From: Liolophura sinensis
Taxonomy: Eukaryota; Mollusca; Polyplacophora; Chitonida; Chitonidae
Direction: 5' to 3'
DNA: 64,000 nt
Assembly: GCF_032854445.1 (NCBI RefSeq)
Contig: NC_088295.1
Location: 7,254,501 to 7,318,500 of the forward strand
The notes beneath the pieces are model-generated. The model worked only from the letters and a program-made list of their open reading frames with translations. It searched no databases and was not told the origin of the DNA. Shown here one piece after another: positions 46,437 to 58,729 of the stretch (positions are counted from its first letter, which is position 1; each line of letters begins with the position of its first letter). Position numbers and translations under genes: made by a program.

Positions 46437-48699
46437 ATACATTTACCGAAACATTGCTCACTAAATAAACAGAAACCGTGATCCATCTATTCGTTTTCTT
46501 ACATGCAAACTGTAGGCAACCTTCATAACAGAGGAGTCCTTTGTGCAGAGGTGTTGATTCAGAACAGTGATTGTCAAGGTGATGGTTAACTGCGTTATGG
46601 CGAGCGGCGGGCCACCCACCCTACTCACAATGTCTTCATGTAACGCTCTACACTGAAAGCATATAATATTTTTGTTGTCCCCGTATGTGGGATACACCAC
46701 AAAGAAGATCCCTGCTGTGACATAGAATCAGTTATTAGCAAGAGGTATTGGCTCGTAAAGGGCATTTGTTCTTAAGACATTGATTTTCCATCTGGCTGAC
46801 AGAAGTTGAAGTCAGCAAGGTGAACGCCGGCCAGAGATTACTTTACGCCCGGTGGCCGTCGTCCTTTATGTTGAGTGGCTTCTCAGTTCAGGACTTTGCG
46901 TTCTAATCCACCGTTCTATAACCAGATCGTTAGACCGAACCACGCAGCTTTCTCAAACACCCTTTCCGGATACGACTTTGTGACAGGTAAACGCCATTTG
47001 TTATAACGGTTTCTGGAACGTAGATTAGACACGAAATACAACCCATGGAACAATTATTTTTCGTGAATACAAGCAAACTTAAGTTAGATGATTGCGCACA
47101 CCTTCAAGTTCAATAGTGCATTGTTCAGAGCACAAAACAAAGCAGTAACACACTTGAACACTCTGGTATTCAGACATATAATACGATGAACGGTAGGATA
47201 TCTACTGCTCTTCACGAAAGTAAGACAGGGTCAGAAAGGATCGTAGTTGTAAGACAACAGAAGGATGCAAACTGAAAGATTTGTGCCAAGTGAAGTGTTT
47301 ATTTATTGCCATTTAGTAGGTCATACGGCATAAAACACCAATCAAATAAATAAATAAAATATTTATTGCTGGTACAAATCATATAGCAATTATTTTGGGG
47401 TGGTGAAGGATGATAACATTTTTCCATAAAACAAACTAAGAATATGATTCTGAAACAGAAATTATATTTATTAGTGTCATAATGATGCTTAAATGATGTA
47501 TAGACATTCACAAAGAGGTCACATGGAAATAGAACAACAGTTGTTGAGAAGTTTGATATGGAGAATATCAAAATAGTTAAGAAAATCATATACTAAATGA
47601 AAGGCTAAATTGTACGACATTTATTGACAAAATTAGCTAAAGATTGGAATACTTTGTTGATATTTATTTCCGGCTTCATTGTTGCTGCATGGTTTATACA
47701 CTCCTGCACAAACAAAACACGAGTGAAATTCCGGCCTTTGGACTTTTATCTTTCCTCAGTTAAACTGATAGTGACAGAGGGATTCTCGTAACAGACAACC
47801 TGGGAAAATTGGATTTTACTCGAACTGCAGTTAAAAGTGACCTATGCAAGTGTTTGAGGTCAGGGTGGTTAAAATTAAAATTAAAATGTCCACTAATCAA
47901 AAGGGTTCTAATCTCTTTGCATCACTAAAAGACAAATAAGTGATAATACAAGAAAGAATAAAGGTCTTCCGGATTAGTTGGCATGCCTTTTTCCATAACG
48001 AACAAACCACGGCATGTTTGGAATCTGAGAACAATTCAGGATTTTTATTGCACCACAAAAGGCCCAGCATTTTCATCTTTCAGTCACAACTTACACGTTA
48101 TAACGCCCCTCGAGTTCATTTTGTTTATAATGACAACAAATGTGCTATCATCTTTAACGAATAGACAATATCCCGTCTTACTTATGGCTGAACAAATATT
48201 GAATCAGTTACCACACTTAAGGAACGCCCAGCCTTACTTAAGGCTAGACAAAGATCGAATGATCCAACAAGGTTTAATAAAGAACATTCAGTCATATTTG
48301 AAACTGAAAAACACCGAATCAGCTACCACACTATACACACCAGGAACACCCAGTTCAAGGACTGGACACACCTGAAATCTTACATCATATTCGTACTGAT
48401 AAGAATGGAATTGAGCTTGGAGAAAGAAAGAACATCGAATGCTAACGTTAAATTAAGTTAGGCCAGCTACAGGTATGGAATGCTCAGTGAAGTCAGAACA
48501 AATATTGAATTTTTTTGTGAAGTTAGAACAAGAAGGAATCGTCCATGAAGTCAGGAACAAATATTGGACCTTGTAACATGCTGTAACAACAGACATTGAA
48601 TCTTTCTTGATTTTGCAGCAATCGGATCTTATAGCAGGATTAAACAATAAAATATTACACCGGCTTCATTAATCATCACTGTCCACATTGACTTACTTT
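46437..48699. other. Intergenic DNA
   Basis: A SINE tail remnant sits at 47315-47362 (gtcatacggcataaaacacc, aatcaaataaataaat). 48180-48370 has weak internal repetition (gaatcagttaccacactta). No gene seen. Confidence 0.5.
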
Positions 48700-49310
48700 A
48701 CGTTAGAAAAATCGAGTCTTACTCCTTGTATAGAATCTTTCTTCAGATTAGAATAACTATCTGATGTTACTTGACACTGGGGCAACAATGAAGGTTACTT
48801 AACGCTGTTACAATCATTTATTCTTTATTGTTCAACCATCAAATGTTACCTAACGCTGAGACTGGAATCGAATGCTACTTAACGCAGAAACAACCACAGG
48901 GTGAGACTTGACGCTGAACCACCATCGAATGCCACTTGGAGCTGGAACAAGCACTGAGTGTAGCTTAATCCAAGGGCAACCATAAAATGTTATACCTCAC
49001 GTTTCACGCAGAAAAACCATTGCATGTTTCTTAACACTGGAACAACCATTCCATGTTACGTGACGATGGAATAACCACTGAATGTTAAGTACTTGGCGCT
49101 GGACAACAATCATATTTTATATGACAATGGATCAACCACCGAATGTTCTGTAAAAATGAAACAGCAATCAATTTCTACTTGATGTAACATACATCCGACT
49201 CTAGATCAACCCTCAAGTCTTACTGGACACCAGGAAAAAGAAGAATGTTACTTCACGATGGATCAACCTTCAGATGTCACCGGACGTTGGGATAACCACC
49301 GAATATTTCT
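48700..49310. repeat. Degenerate ~30-40-bp array downstream of the GPCR stop
   Basis: Recurring aatgttacttaacgctg and acaaccat blocks, about 14 irregular copies, lying in the likely GPCR 3' UTR. Confidence 0.75.
48817..48822 (-). promoter_or_regulatory. Possible polyadenylation signal for the GPCR gene
   Basis: Minus-strand AATAAA (tttatt on plus) about 500 bp after the receptor stop codon; a second TTTATT lies five bases away. The position is plausible but such hexamers are common in AT-rich DNA. Confidence 0.25.
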
Positions 49311-49322
49311 TGATGCTGTAAG

Positions 49323-49712
49323 TTACACACTTGAACTAAAGGATTCGATACAACGTTTTCTGTCGCCGAGAACATTTTGTCCCACGTAAGACTTCCTACA
49401 CGGTGACTCTTTTCTTGCTTTCGTTCGCCACAGCCCCCTCTTGTAATGTCGCGTGTTCCGATGTTTACACACACAACATCTACAAATAAGCAGAGACTTG
49501 AACCCCAGTTTGAACGTGTTACTCATCCAGTAATAGATGAAGGGGTTGTAGCAGCTGTTGCTCATAGCCAGCCAATGGAAGGAGATCCAGGCGATGGGCA
49601 TGAAGGGACGATCGTAGAGGGCCGGATTCTGGTCGCCTAGCAGAGTGACCACGTGCAGCGGAAGCCAACAAATGGCGTACAGTATCACAATGATCATCAT
49701 AATTTTCACCAT
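49323..49712 (-). CDS. Rhodopsin-class peptide GPCR, exon 2 (TM6-TM7, C-tail)
   Basis: Acceptor ggttatattgcag on the minus strand, phase 0, stop at 49323. It codes MVKIMMIIVILYAICWLPLH (TM6 with CWLP), then TLLGDQNPALYDRPF (ECL3) and FHWLAMSNSCYNPFIYYWMS (TM7 with NPxxY). A short tail follows with a cysteine cluster (CRCCVC) that could be palmitoylated. Joined to 55089-55910 it gives about 403 residues, a normal length for the class. The gene is convergent with GluN2, leaving 8.6 kb between stops. Confidence 0.92.
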   Translation of the reverse strand: MVKIMMIIVILYAICWLPLHVVTLLGDQNPALYDRPFMPIAWISFHWLAMSNSCYNPFIYYWMSNTFKLGFKSLLICRCCVCKHRNTRHYKRGLWRTKARKESPCRKSYVGQNVLGDRKRCIESFSSSV

Positions 49713-50519
49713 CTGCAATATAACCATATCATGTCATCAGAGTTGTTGCCACCCTTATATATCTGATCTCGCTAATTGGCTTTTGTAATAGCTTCTGACC
49801 GAATATCTTAACGAATGAAGTCATCTGTTCGAATCTAGCTATTGCTGGTTCGGCTGACTACCTTTGAATAAATAGGGTGGTTTTTAGAGGAGGGAAAGGG
49901 TTTCCCTCTGGCACATTCAAGTGCAGAAATGCTTAGTATCCATGGCTACACAGTCAACATAAATTGGACGTTTGCATTCAATGTGGACGGCAAACTCACA
50001 CAATAGAACAAAGTAGTTCGGCGTGTGTGTAGTTTTTGATAGGGTGATTTTTATCAATTAACTGTCGTGAGCCAATAAGGTAGATCTCAACATTCTTCCA
50101 AAGACGGGGTACAATATTTATCTCACTCGCTTTATCCCATGTCCAGGGTCACATTTATGGAATAAATAACCTTATATAAGTCTTTTTGAGGGAAGAATAG
50201 AAATATAAAGGGAACTATAATGGAAGCCATACTACCATCGTTTATTAGAGGAGGTGAAGTTAATTTGAAGAAAAACACCTTGATAACCCCGCAGATGTTT
50301 AAAGGCCATACACCCTGTGGAGGATCGTCTGACTTTCTCACCCACTAGCGCACGAACAGATGGTGCATCGACATGAGGTAGAAGCATAGCGTCATTAATT
50401 CCGGACACCTCACTCATACAATGAGTAGCACAAGAACCCACCCGTAAGACTTTAGGCTCATGTTCAGTTAAAACTCACACACACAAAATCAACCTATCGA
50501 AAAAAGGTACAACCAAAAA

Positions 50520-53195
50520 TTTCCTTCCCCCTTGTACTTTCGTCTCTTTCATCTCAGATCCATCATCAGTATACTTTTGTCTCTGTTATCTCTGACCCGT
50601 TATCAGCATACAGTAGGCCTGTTATCTCAGACCCGTCATCGGGTGGTCTCGGTCATCTCAGGTCCGTCATTAGTATACTGTAGTTCCTGTCATCTCAGGC
50701 CCGTCAAGAGTATACGATAGTCTGTGCCACCCCAGGTTCGTCATCAACAGACGGTAGTCTCTTTCATTTCAGGTCAGTCGTCAGCATATGGTAGTCTCTG
50801 TCATCTCAGACGCCCTCATCAATATACCGTAGCCTCGGTAATCTCCGTCTGTCATTGGTATACAGTCGTTCCTGTCATCGTTGTACTTAAGTATTTGTCA
50901 TCTCAGGCCTTTCATTAGTACACGGTAGTCTTTGTCATCTCAGGCCCGTCATCAGTACACGGTAGTCTTTGCCATCTCAGACCCGTCATCAGAACACTTT
51001 AGTTTCTGTCATTCCAGGCCCGTCATCAGCATACAGTAGTGTCTGTCATCTCAGACTCGTCGTCAGCATACGGTTGTCTCTGTCATCTTAGGCTCGTCAT
51101 CAGAACTGGGTAGTCTCTTTCATCTCAGACCTGTGATTAGCATACTGTAGTCCCTGTCATCTCAAGCCCGTCACGAGTATACGGTAGTCTCTGTTATTTC
51201 AAGTCAGTAATCAGCACACGGTAGTCTCTGTCACCTCGGTCATCTCAGACCCCCCATCAGTATACTGTAGTCCTTGTCATCTCACACCCCTGATCAATAT
51301 ACCGTAGTCTCGATCATCTCAGGTCCGTCATCAATATACCGTTGTTCCTGTCATCTCAGACCCGTCATCAATATGCCAAAGTATATGTTATTTCAGGTCC
51401 ATCATCAACAATCAGTAGTCTCTGTCATCTCATACCCGCCATCAGTACACCTTGATTTTGTCATCTCGGGCCCGTCATCAGAATACCGTGGTCTCTTTCA
51501 TCTCAGGCCTGTCATCAGCACACTTTAGTCTCTGTCTTCTCACGCCTGTCATCAGTATAGGTAATCTCTGTCATCTCAGACCCGTCATCACTATACCGTA
51601 GTGTCTGTTATTTCAGGCCCATCACTAGCGTACAGTAGTCTCTGTCATCTCATACCCGCCATCAGTACACTTTGATTTTTTCATCTCAGGCCCGTCATCA
51701 GTGTACCGTGGTTTCTTTCATTTCAGGCCTGTCATCAGCATAGGTAATGTTTGTCTCTCAGGTCCGTCATCACTATACGTTAATCTCTGTCATCTCCGGC
51801 CCGTCATCAATACACTTCAGTGTCTGGCATCTCTGGTCCGTCATCAGCATACGGTAGTCTGTCATCTCAGGCTCATTATCAGTACACTTTAGTCTCTGTC
51901 ATCTCAGGCCCGTCTTCAGAATAGAGTAGTCTCTGTCATCTTAGGCCCGTCATCAGCATACAGTAGTCTCTGTAATCTAAGGCCCGTAATGAGCATATCA
52001 TTTTAGGTCTCTATCATTTCAGATCCGTCATCAGCATACAGTAATCTCTACTATCTAGAAGGCTATAATCAGACGTTAGCCTCTGTCTATCTACAAACAT
52101 GTCATCATGTCAATAGCTTGTCATCTATAACCATGCCATGAGCGTATTAAAGTCTCCGTCACCAACAAGAACATCATCAGCATACGTGGTCCCTTGTCAT
52201 CAGCATCAGCACACTTTAGTCTCTTTCATCTCTGGTTCATCATCAGCATATGGTAATCTCTGTCATCCCAGGCCCGTCGTCAACAGACAGTAATCTGTCA
52301 TCTCAGACACGTCATAAGCATACGGTTGTCTCTGTCTTCTCATGTCCGTCATCACAATAAGGTAGTCTATCATTTAAGACACGTCATTAGCACACGGCTG
52401 CCTCTGTCATCTCAGCCGGTTATCAGTGGACTTGATACACAAGGCCAGCAGTAGTCACCATCAGACGATAGTCTCTGTCATTCCAGGCCCGTCATCGCCA
52501 AGCAGTAGTCTCTGTCATATCAGCCCGTTATCAGCGTACTTTAATTTCTATCATTTCTGACCAATCATCAACAGACGATCAAGCAACAATCTCTGTCATC
52601 TCAGGCCCGTCTTCAGCATGTGGCAGTCTTTGTCATCTCAGTTCCGTCATCAGTATACTTTAATCTCTGCCATCTCAGACACGTCGTCAGCATATAGTTG
52701 TCTTTGTCATGTCAGGCCCGTCGTTAGTACACTTTAGTCTCTGTCATCTGATACCCGTCTTCAGCCATCGGTAGTCTTTGTCATGTCTTGTCCGTCATCT
52801 GCATACAGTAGTCTCTCTCCTCTCAGGTTCGTCTTCGGAATACGGTAATCTTTGTCATGTCTTGTCCGTCATCAGTATAGGGTCGTCTTTGTCATATGCG
52901 GTCCATCATCAGCATGCGGTTGTCTGTCATCTACGATGTGATCATCAGACGCCAGCCTCTGTACCCTACAATCCGCATTTTGAAATCTTCGTCACCTACA
53001 AGCCCGTCACCAGCGTACGGTGGTTTCTGTCATCAGCATACGTCAATCTATTTTCTACAATGCTATCATCAGCATACGGTAGTATCTTTCGTCTATAAAT
53101 CTGTCATCAGTATTCTGCGGTTTCTGCCTTCAGCATATAATGATCTCAGTCATCAGCACATAGTGGTCTCTGTCATTAGGATGCGGCCCCCATGT
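50520..53195. repeat. ~37-bp array in the GPCR intron
   Basis: Around 70 variable copies of gtctctgtcatctcaggccc, gtcatcagcatacggta. No long homogeneous core, so probably old. It fills half of the intron. Confidence 0.95.
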
Positions 53196-53939
53196 TTTGG
53201 TTCCCATTAGGTGTACATCCCTATATCACTAACTGCATTGTACAATTACCTGCATATCTGTAAAAGCTGACAAAAGCTGTTCGTATCAAACAGAAAATAT
53301 CCAGTATTTTTCCAGCGGGTTTTGTATACAACGGTGTAAGGGCTCCTGTATACGGGAGCCAATTAGATGGTTCAGCGAAATTGTTCAGATTTCGACTGAT
53401 TTAGTCGTATATATCCAGGAAATTATAGACGAGTGGATGTGTTGAGGTTTATTGTTTTTATATACTAGAATGACACGTTCACAAAAACCTGGAAAATAAC
53501 AACTTATTACATGGCAATCTATCTACTTTTCTCACACCATTCATGTCATTGATGGATATATGATATCGACGGCTGCAATTTCGTGGGACTTATTTTTTAT
53601 TGACTAAAAAGTATTCGATCTTCTGAGCTAAGATATTATGATGCAAAAGTTGTCGATTTATCAATTAAAGGACAATGCGATAATGGCTCTTTCATTTGTA
53701 TACTATCGAATGTGTTACATTGTCTGCACATCACAGGGCACAAATTGTGTAAGAGGCGTTCCCGTTTTAGAGCCACTGTCGTTTTTTTCTCTGTAGGCCG
53801 CTATTAACGATAGCTTCTTGGCAGATGACTCTTTTAAATTAAACTGCAAAAGATAAACTGAAACTGAAATATAAGCTGAAATTAATTAATTGTCAACTTG
53901 GAAATTTGAATGAGAAAACAAAAATTTATCTAAACGATG

Positions 53940-54185
53940 AAAAGACTAAATTACGACCAACAATAAACAACTACGCCTGGAAGATGCAAAAGTTAGTTTA
54001 TATGCATTCAACAGAAAAATGGAAATTTGGCACACAATAATTAAACAGTGGTCAACTTTAATTCAAAATAAATGCGAGCTCATTACGACCAACCATAAAC
54101 GATTATACCCGGAAGATGGAAAACTTAACGTATATGCATTGGATAAACTCTGCAAATTTTCCGTACAAAATTGTTTGGTATAGGC
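53940..54185. repeat. Diverged ~120-bp direct duplication
   Basis: ttacgaccaac-ataaac and ggaagatg-aaa-ctta and tatatgcatt occur in the same order at about 53950 and 54083. Confidence 0.75.
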
Positions 54186-55088
54186 CTATGTATTCAAAAC
54201 GATCCTTCAATCTTCATCTTAGAATTTAGCTAGAATTTAAATGCTCTTACGACACAATACCACTTTTTAGTTTTATTCTTATTTTTTTTACCATCTGGAA
54301 AAACTGTACGCAGAGTGTTAATAATAGACAAGACAGTTTATTATTAAAGAGATCGGCATCGGCATGGGTTTTTTTTACGTCTAAAAGCATGTCCTTAGCA
54401 TGATGTCACCATCAAGTCTGCACCTGCCATCTACATAAGTGGTTCTGTGCTGTCTACATAAGTGGTTTTGTGCATAAGATGTTCTGTGCCATCTACAAGC
54501 CTTCAGGAAATGTTTGTACACCAGCGAGCCTACCACCAAAGTCACTTATTTTTTGAACAGCATATCTGAGAATCATTTGTCAGTCGTATATTAAGACTTT
54601 TTTCGTCTCACGGGTTTGATTTTAAAGGCGTCGTCTGTCTCTGATTCAACAAAAGAATGGTTGAAAACAACCGTGTTTGGTTGACTTGAATAAACCATCG
54701 CCGTTTTTATAATCTGAAAACATCTTCGATCGGGTTTAATACTGATCCCAAATGGCCTAGAATGAAGGTATGCGGTTGATACACAAGGCTACGCTGATCC
54801 AGTTGACGGGTAACCTGGCGTCCCAAATCAATACGCGGATGGTGGCAGGGGAAGACTATATACAGATTCTGGAAGTGTCTGACATTAAGAAAGCTGTAAA
54901 ACTACCATTTACTTCAGTAAAGAGTAACCGCACAGAGATCTAGTTCTCTTGACCTAGACATTATAACTCTGAAGTATCTGAAGCAGAGGCTGCTTGACAT
55001 GTTCTACGTAATGTTGGCATTAATTAGGTTCAGGCCTCCTAGACTGTTTGTAAATGTTAAATTGGTTGCGGTCGTTTTTAGAACTCAC

Positions 55089-55910
55089 CTTTTGTTTATT
55101 GTTGGTAAGCCTGGCATCGGAAATCCGTTTGCTAGGACTCTTCCTGAACCAGATGGCCGCGGCAACACGACTATAGGCAAACGAAAGGAACAGGATGGGC
55201 AAAAAGTACTGTAATACCATAACCACCAGGCTGTAATGATACTTCAGTAGTGATTCTTGCCAGTTTTCCTGACATAATGGGACACCGTTGTCTAGCGTGA
55301 CTGTGGAGGTGAGGGCTGTGGGTAGAGAGATAGTCAGAGACAGTCCCCACACTCCAATAATCATGAGAACGGCGTGTCGCTTACAAAGACGGTACCGCAT
55401 CGGGTACACTATAGCAATGTATCGGTCAATGCTAACAGCCACCATTGTATAGGCGCTAACAAAGACAAATACAGTCTGGAGGTAACACACCAAGGGGCAC
55501 ATGATGGCCCCAAAAGGCCAGTACATGAGTATCAGGTTGGACACAAACGTGAAGGGAATACACACACTGGCCATTAGCATGTCACTACAAGCCAAGTTAA
55601 CAATGAAATAGCTTGTCACGTTCTTAACTTGCTGGAACCACAAAACTGTGTAACATACAACAGCATTGCCACCAACAGCCACGAAAATGACCGTGACATA
55701 GAGAAATGTGACAAGTAGCTTAGTTTTAGTATCCGGCAGACCGGACACCGTGTTCAGGTCGTCGTTTTCTGCACTCTGGTTTGCATCTTTTAGTTCCGTT
55801 ATGTCGGTAGAGTTACACATATAGTCAACAATTTCCATGTCTTCTCTACGATATGTTTGCACTGTGGCACACTTGTTACAGAAAATGGTAGAGTGAGGAA
55901 AATTCCGCAT
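55089..55910 (-). CDS. Rhodopsin-class peptide GPCR, exon 1 (TM1-TM5)
   Basis: Codes 274 residues in phase 0 up to donor gtgagt. Seen: an extracellular N-terminus with NST and NQS sequons, TM1 with GNAVV, TM2 NLACSDMLMASV, a Cys before TM3 (AIMCPL), TM3 ending SIDRYIAIVYP (DRY motif), TM4 with GVWGLSL, an ECL2 Cys (VPLCQENW), and TM5 QYFLPILFLSFAYSRV followed by a basic loop. These are hallmarks of class A peptide receptors. The pattern resembles luqin/RYamide-type and related NPY- or GPR83-like receptors, but I cannot fix the ligand. The first Met is at 55910; Met25 (MEIVDY) is an alternative start. Confidence 0.92.
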
Positions 55911-58729
55911 AAACAGCCCTGCAAACGATCTCTGCTAATTGGCCAACTGGGTCGTCGTATTATCACATATTACCACCCAGAGTACGTCAGGTGCAGCATA
56001 CGTCGTATCACTCACAGTCACATGATGGTCTTCAGCACCTGTGCATGTGTAACACCCAGCCATGTGTCTGGCTTGGCTTTGACAAGCTTGTTGTATCCAT
56101 CACGATGACGTAATCCTGCTGTGCTTGTGAATGGACTGTGGCATGCGCCTTTCCACAAGGTCCTGTGCAACTCGGCATTCCTTAAACTACTTACTACGAG
56201 AGGCCAAACTTACACCAAGCAAAGCCCGTCCCTAATACCCGGGGAAATTCTCAGACTGGGTTCGTCATTTCGGTTAAAGAGCTCAGGCACTTCAGTCTAT
56301 CTAATCGACACTAACGTTCAGTAACCCTGACAGATCCGAATTTTCCGTCCCTTTTTTTGCAGAACAAAAGGTTGAGGAATGGAGCTCTTGTCACCTGATG
56401 GGGCAGGGTTTTCTAGAGGCTTTTTGAGCACATTACTGTTACTGAAAACCTGAATGGAAAAACGAAGCCATCATAACGAGCTACAAGGCTTTGAAAGTCA
56501 TTGGAAACGAAGCGCCCTGTAACAACGCTACTAACTGCGGTGGCCTAAAAATTAATACCGATTTGCAGCCGAGAATCCTTCATGTCAAGACGATAAAAGG
56601 GAGCAGAGCTGCCATTGTCAACAATGACGTCAAATCACATACCCTGAAAGGAGACCTCTGAGTAATGAGCAGGCTGGATATCAACAGGCGAACCATACGT
56701 CTGCATGTATCGCCTTTTTTCTACAGCGACATACATGTACTTATCTATTTATTTATTTCATGGTTGTTTAGTGATTTTAATGATATTTAATGATTTTTCA
56801 GCCCCATGTATACACCATGGTGGCCTTGTCTTGGATGGAGTCAACGTGGCAATATTTTTTTCTGCACGGAAGAAAGCACCAAAAAAATAAATACTTCAGT
56901 AAGTACTGCAGACTGTATCCGGATACTAAAGGCGGGCACTAGTTCAAAAAGCAAATGCATCGTAACAATAAAACCAATGACCCATAGGAAAACGTTGAAT
57001 TATTGGTAGGTCAACTTTAAAATTCCACTGAAAGAAACATGCCTCGTAGAATATGAAATTACATAGACCTACCTTACTATAAATAGGCAGGTGAAAAAGC
57101 AACAATTATAGTTAATATGACCACGCCTTGACCAAATAACTTAATCCGATTTGGAATGAAACATTGCACTTATTATATCCTTGCGCATCCGCAAGTGCGT
57201 AGCATAATCAAAGTGTCACCCTTTTACACATACAGGCTTGTGGCTTTAAGGTGATAATGCACAGATACCTATCCCCCCCCCGCTCAATTTCTTAATCAGT
57301 GTGTGGTATGATCTTAGCATGTGTATATATTTCCGTGTGCATACGTGCATTCCAGTTCTTCTATAAGCCGTTTTAGAGAATTAATTACATCTGTGAATTT
57401 AGCGTATACAGACCTATTCACCTGACATTTCGTTTTTAGTAAAGCAGTAAAGAGATCATAGTGAACGCCGAAATTTGTCCTAGGCTTTCAGGGGAATCTG
57501 CCTATAGCATATACATGTATAACCCCTCAGGCTTGAAGGCAAAAGCTATCACGCACCGCATCAAATCGATTTGCGTGCACGGATGTACCACTAGATGTAT
57601 CGTCCTAGTGAACTTTTAGCAGTGATGTTATTCGTAATCAGGATGGCGATTTGATAACGATCGACTTAAACGAGCCGCTCAATACCCAATCAAGTCGTTG
57701 ATATTTTCAAGATTGACCTTCGTTTATTGCGCTGTACTTTATTAGGTTGGTGGCCTGTTCACACAAATATGTTTAAAGACTGACAGGACAAGCTGATTGT
57801 TAATCCGAGCTCGATAAAGGATCTCAGGATATCGCTTGATTCTGACTGATAGTTTTCTGCAGTGAATTACCTTCAAGATTACGGCAAATTATTTGGAAGA
57901 AACAGTAAAACTGAAATTCAAAATGTAGCGAATAATTCGCACATACTTTTAGCGACACCATTTTAGCATCTGGTGATAACAGGATGTCAAAGGCCGATGA
58001 CAGGTATGTCTTCATACATTCCACATAATACTTGCACGCATGCGCTCTACGAAGCCACCACCCCGTTCTTGTATCAGTTATGCCGTAATCACACGGACTG
58101 GTTATTCTTCTCGACCAAACCTTTGCTAAAATAACTCTTTTAACTGAAACATAGGACTGTTTCTTCAACACATTGACTAATCGTGATGGATTGTATTTTA
58201 AGCTGGCTGTATCGTGTGTATTGTCCTTCCATTTTGTATTTCTTACAAATCATAGTGCATCCAGAGAACCGGACAGTTAAATTCCACGACGAGCCAGAAC
58301 TTGGCCCGGAACAAATCGTGATAAATCGTATCTATTTACCACGGCGTCTATATCTAATGCGCACGTGTGCACAGAGATGCGTAAGATTTATGTTTTTTAC
58401 CCCTGTTTACGCCTCCGGTAAACGTTTTTCATCTTTTCCAAGCAGATGCTCCACTATTCTACGCAGTGTTTATTTATTTCTTACAATCAGTGATTTGATG
58501 TGTTTGTAGACAGCGCTCAGGTCGTTAAGAGTGGTGTTTCAAATGGAATATGAAAAATTCAGGAGAAGAAATGCCTGGCTGAGAATTTCTTCATCTAAAC
58601 GCAGTATTAAGTTCTATGACTTTGAATGTGAGTAGACTACTGTTAATTATATAAATTCCGGTGGTATACATTATCAGCTATTATCTCCTTTATAGTGTCT
58701 GTCTGATTCTTATTATTCCGAGCGCGTTA
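55911..58729. other. GPCR 5' flank and intergenic DNA
   Basis: No promoter motif or further exon could be identified. An ATTTATTT-rich stretch at 56740-56790 may be a SINE-tail remnant. Confidence 0.45.

Larger units (their letters stand above)
49713..55088 (-). other. 5.4-kb intron of the GPCR gene
   Basis: Phase-0 intron between TM5/ICL3 and TM6 with canonical gtgagt and ttgcag borders. Half of it is the ~37-bp array at 50520-53190. It also holds a diverged direct duplication (53940-54185). The rest, 49713-50500 and 53200-53900, is AT-rich with nothing I can name. Confidence 0.85.

Noticed and set aside
47983-48375. 130-codon plus-strand frame
   Set aside because: No motif, downstream of the convergent GPCR, with weak internal repetition; probably chance.
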